Source: Henckelia pumila (lineage: Eukaryota > Streptophyta > Magnoliopsida > Lamiales > Gesneriaceae). From it: DNA of 64,000 nt. A program made the position numbers and the translations under genes. The notes under the pieces were generated by a model. That model saw only the letters and a list, made by a program, of their open reading frames with translations, was not told where the DNA came from and did not search any database. Below, in pieces: positions 60,066 through 64,000 of this stretch. Each line of letters opens with the position of its first letter. The first letter of the stretch is position 1. The stretch lies in the NCBI RefSeq assembly GCF_033568475.1, contig NC_133122.1, positions 169,534,130-169,598,129 of the forward strand. Reading direction: 5' to 3'.

Positions 60066-60170
60066 TTATTTCCGATGGTTTTATTTAAAACGCTTTTTAA
60101 AAACCGTCGGATATATTAGGCGAAGTTTTATATTAAAACGTCTTTTAAATAAAACCGTCGCATTTAATAT
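60066..60170. repeat. Subterminal-like hairpins of a second CACTA family
   Basis: Two hairpins, CCGATGGTTTT...AAAACCGTCGG and GCGAAGTTTT...AAAACCGTCGC, resemble CACTA subterminal repeats but use CCGTCG, not the CCGTTGT of the Pack-CACTA. No CACTA terminus is seen nearby. Confidence 0.5.
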
Positions 60171-60537
60171 TATTATTTATATATATATATATTAATATTA
60201 TTACTCATAGTCAATATATATATTTTAACAAGTCATATATATGCTGCAGTAAAATGCAAAGTAATAAATGTCCAAAGATTGATATATACACATGATTTAT
60301 GAAATGAAATAACAAGACTGCTATAATAATTCACAATAAATTTTTATAAATACGATGCACTAATAAAAAAAAATTATGGATTGAGAATAATGCTAGTTAA
60401 TGCACCACTACTAATCACTGGTTGGAGATTGATTGTTTGTGTCCCTCATCTGAGGATGCATGCACATCGTCTGTATCACTATTTTGTGTTATGACGTCAA
60501 TGTCATTGTCATACATCACTGTGACATCGACCAAATT

Positions 60538-63500
60538 CTAGGAGTTCATCAAAAATTGTGTCTCCAACCCATGAATTTGACGCTCATGATTTTGAAACGC
60601 ATTGTTTGAGTTTTCATCAACATGGTCCGCAAAACCTATGCTTTGTGGAATATACTCATGTTGTCTAAGTCCACTGACGAATACCCAATCTGAAGTTGAT
60701 CTCCTCGTTGTGGGATATGTTAAGTACACAACCTGTGAAACTTGGGTACAAAACACGAACGGTTCATAATACCGTAGGTTTCTCCTCTGATTGACTTCGA
60801 CTATTTTGTACTTTGCATGTACACGAGTGCCTAATCTCGGATGCGGATCAAACCACGTACATTTGAAAAGTTTGCGTCACCGGAGTACTTTACCTCAATT
60901 ATTTCATCTACGGTACCGTAAAAATCCGTCGACGTCCCATCACTACCCATGCCTCGAACATGGACACCAGAGTTATCTGTGGCTTTGTGAGTGGTGTCTT
61001 CGGTTGTGTGAAAATTGAAACCATTCACACTATAACCTCGGAAGCACTTAACTTTGGAGATAGGTCCGATGGCGAGTTGTTTTATAGCAGGTGATAGTCT
61101 ATAGTCATGGATTTCAGTTGCCTGCACGTAAATGTAAATTGGATGTTGCAGTTAATAATACACAATATATACAGTCATTACTTACGTTGTATATGATTAA
61201 GAGTTAATGTGCTAAATTCGTACATAGTTTCGGAACCCTGGAAAAGAATAAAGTCGCAATTGCGTTTCAACGTCCGTATTGCTGATTCTGGGGGCACTGG
61301 ATCTGATATGGTTCTCGTACATGCTGCAACCAATTTTATTCGTCATCGACAATATTCATTTATTTTTTATTCAGGAACATTTGTAAAAGAAAATAAATTA
61401 TAATTAACTACTTACGCGACAAACAACCTCGGCTCAGCACAATTCAGCAGGACATAGGTAGCAACGACATGAAATTCTTCGATCAGAATGTGCTTGGACT
61501 TAGAACCGCCAATAGTTCTTCCGGAAATCTTGAACACGGAAAGATTGCCTGGGGCGCCCTCATCTACATCAGCTAACGGGTTTCTCTGTGTCTTTCTTTC
61601 CCTTGTTTTGATCGAGTTTTTGAATTAATGTTCACAGAAAATGGATGCTTCTTTGACTAGATACGCATTGCAAATGAAACCTTCGATGCGAGCTTTATTT
61701 CTAACAGTTTTCTTCAATTTGCGCAAGTGTCTTTCGGACGGATACATCCATCTGAAGTGCACTGGCCCACAAACAAGTGCTTCGTACGGGAGATGTATAC
61801 ATAGATGTTCCATCGAGTCAAATAAACTAGGTGAATAAATCTTCTCCAACTTGCACAAAATCAGTGGTATCTCTTCATTCATTCTGAGCAAATCACTAAC
61901 TTTGAGATTTTGTGTTGTTAAGTGGGCAAAGAATAAGCTTAACTCTGTCAAAACCTCCCACACTTCTCTTGGCAATAGCTCCTTGAATGCGATAGGTATA
62001 AATCGTTGCATGAACACATGACAATCATGACTTTTCATACCGAAAACACGTAACTTGTTCATGTTGACGCACCTGGACATGTTGGAAGCGTATCCGTCTG
62101 AGAATCGAGCATCCCTCAAACAGCAATAGAGAACCTACCTTCCTTCTTTTTCTAGGGAATATATCGCTTTCAGACATCTGCCGTTGCCAATATCAAAATG
62201 CAATTGGTGTCTAATTTGCATGTCGACAAGGTCTGACCTCGATTTTGCGTTATCTTTGCTCTTTCCATGGACATTCATGATCGTGTTGAATATATTATCG
62301 TACACATTCTTCTCAATAAGCATCATGTCCAAGCTATGTCTCAGCATGTTCGAGCTCCAATAAGGCAACTCCCAGAAAATACTCCTCTTCATCCATCCGT
62401 CTTTCACCATTTTGCATAAATCTTTGTTATGCTCTTCTGCATCGGCGTCGTAAGAAGGTAGGAACCCGTACGAGTCCAACTCATCCACTAACTCAATTCC
62501 TGTTTTGGCAGGTCGGGCAATGTGTGACACGATTCGCAATGGATGATTGTCGGGAAGGAATTTTCTGTGATTGTCAAACCAAGATGTCTTTCTACTGTGT
62601 GGTAGGGTAAAGGCCTCAGAGTTCAACAGACAATGTGGGCATGCTTGTTTACTAGCTGTTCTCCAACCGAATAACATTGTGTACGCGGGAAATCACTGAT
62701 TGTCCACATCAAAGCTACTCGTAAAGTGAAATTTGTTCTAGAATGGATATCGTATGTACAGCTCCGTCGAATCACAGAGACTGCAGCTCAACAACGAGTG
62801 GTTGAATAAACACATCCAGTTTGTCCTTGGGGTTCTTTGGACTCGGAGCAAGCACAGCGAAAAAAATATATTCGTCTTTCATGCACATCCATGGGGGCAA
62901 ATTATATGGAGTTATAATAACAGGCCACGAAGAGTACTGCTGGACAGTCTGGCCAAATGGTTGGAATCCATCAGTAGATAGAGCCAGACGCACGTTCTTG
63001 ATTTCATCGGCAAAACTTGGATGCGATTCATTGAAATTACGCCAAGCAGGAGAGTCCGACGGATGATTCATTGTTTCACCATCGTACACATGTTCGTGGT
63101 GCCATCGCATGTGTGACGTTGTTGCCTCCGAGGCATACAACCGTTGCATACGGGGGTGATTGGGAAGTAAAACATCCTCTTATGCGGGATCAGCTTCTTA
63201 TTCTTTCGTGATCCACGTGATCGACTTTGTTTGTAGTGTGGATGCTCACAAATTTTGCATTCCGTCAACTCGCTATATGGGCCCCAATATATCATGCAGT
63301 TATTGTTGCAAGAATCAATCTTCTCGACCGAGAGTCCCAAATCCTTGATGAGTTTCTTGGTTGCATAGAAGCTTTCTGAGACATTATGATCAGGAGGACA
63401 TAACTCAGTCATTAATTGACACATGTCATTGTAAATTTTTTTTCAGACATGTTGTGCTCATGTTTCATCTTCAACAACCTTGCTAGAACAGACAACAAGG

Positions 63501-63600
63501 TATGTCTGTGTGGATTCCCTTCCCAAATATCCTTCTCCGTCGATTTGATCATGTCATACAGAGCCATGACGTTGACGTTAGGATCCTTGGCTACGTCAAT
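60538..63600 (-). pseudogene. CACTA (En/Spm) TNP2-type transposase, broken
   Basis: Read leftward: an N-terminal region (63600-63070) with LYDMIKSTEKDIWEG, the Cys pairs CNNNCMIYWG and CKICEHPHY and FPIT; the Transposase_21 core (about 63150-62140) with SHMRWHHEHVYDGE, FADEIKNVRLALSTDGF, WTISDFPAY and ACPHCL; a DUF4218-like region (62119-61625) with KSHDCHVFMQRFIPIAF; then 61620-61420; and a DUF4216-like C-terminus (61127-60538). Lesions are frame slips at an A run near 63420, a C run near 63150 and near 62755, plus stops at 62772-62774 and 62135-62137. Some gaps after 61600 may be introns. The protein would bind subterminal repeats and cut at CACTA ends. Confidence 0.9.
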
Positions 63601-64000
63601 GCTGGGATAAATAGTAGATCTATCAGCCATTTGGATAACGATTGCAGTTTCAGTCAAAGGCCCAAGATTTAAAGAAACATAAACAGAGTACGGCATGACA
63701 TTAATCGATGCTCCTAAATCTATCATGGTCGTATCAAGCTAAACATCTCCTATTTACAAGGAATAGAAAACATACCTGGGTCCTTGCATTTTGTGGGTAC
63801 CTTTCTTTGAATTACGGCACAAACCTGTTCTCCTAGTTCAACTTTCTGACACCCCTTTAACTTTTGTTTTCTCTTCACAGTACACAACTCTTTTAAAAAT
63901 TTAGCATAGCGAGGTACTTGTTTGATAGCATCTAATAAAGTAATATTCACCTCACATCTACGAAAAACTTCATACAACCCCTTAATTCCTTCATCCTTCC
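63601..64000 (-). pseudogene. Ty3/gypsy protease-region fragment fused to the TNP2 relic
   Basis: From the right edge the minus strand reads ITLLDAIKQVPRYAKFLKEL, PTKCKDPGMFSIPCK, then after a one-base loss near 63750 the protease core MIDLGASINVMPYSVY and IQMADRSTIYP. This is the pre-protease and aspartic protease region of an Athila-like Ty3/gypsy element, a different lineage from A, F and I. At about 63600 it joins TNP2 sequence without a frame break. The upstream part is outside the window. Confidence 0.85.

Noticed and set aside
60400..60440. CACTAC terminus at CACCACTACTAATC near 60407
   Set aside because: No TSD or inverted partner was found, and it lies beside the TNP2 3' end rather than outside the subterminal hairpins.

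Overview
The window looks like a heterochromatic, transposon-packed stretch of a flowering-plant nuclear genome, probably a eudicot. The evidence is chromovirus-type Ty3/gypsy elements primed by initiator-Met tRNA, a SIRE-type Ty1/copia element with an env-like ORF, CACTA (En/Spm) elements and plant villin and acyl-CoA oxidase exons. No intact host gene is visible. Every coding region is a transposon gene carrying stops, frameshifts, truncations or insertions, or a host exon captured by a transposon. I cannot name the species.

Left nest (1-21251). Element A (Ty3/gypsy, + strand, 1-6483; 5' end outside the window) is inserted in the RT of element B (-, 6484-9974). B is inserted in the 3' LTR of element C (-, 9975-16884). 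C is inserted in the env-like region of D, a SIRE-type copia element (+, 16885 to about 20344). D also carries a 726-bp fold-back made of five tRNA-related SINE-like units (17180-17905) with a 7-bp target-site duplication (TSD). An LTR fragment E (20626-21251) follows.

Central nest (21252-53318). Element G (+) provides the shell. Its 5' LTR is split into pieces at 21252-21263, 32251-33155, 35230-35313 and 52322-52886. Element F (21264-32250, +, TSD GCCCG) sits near the start of that LTR and itself holds a solo LTR K (28039-30256, TSD AGGAC). Farther on are solo LTR H (33156-35229, TSD CTATG) and element I (-, from 35314, TSD TTGAG). The protease-RT junction of I is split by a 5.7-kb Pack-CACTA transposon (40287-46002, TSD CCC) carrying villin and peroxisomal acyl-CoA oxidase exons. 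After I there is a second copy of the G-fragment/H/spacer/I-LTR block (about 48049-52321). Next come the end of the G LTR, a PBS relic and a gag cut off by element J.

Right part (53319-64000). It holds a 3.7-kb J LTR (-) with a 45-bp tandem repeat, a two-exon relic resembling a CACTA accessory ORF, a 999-bp Mutator-like MITE (9-bp TSD), AT-rich noncoding DNA, and a CACTA TNP2-type transposase pseudogene (-, 60538 to about 63600). The transposase joins in frame to a Ty3/gypsy protease fragment at the right edge.

The most interesting patterns are in the LTRs. Five related LTR families (A, F, H, I, K) keep the same architecture: a 512-548-nt intron-like segment, a 22-32-nt mini-exon, and a GC-rich inverted-repeat cassette ending about 85-110 nt before the LTR 3' end. 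The cassette sequence differs completely between most families. A second LTR group (B, C, G) instead has arrays of TTCGGA/TCCGAA palindromes beside the TATA box.
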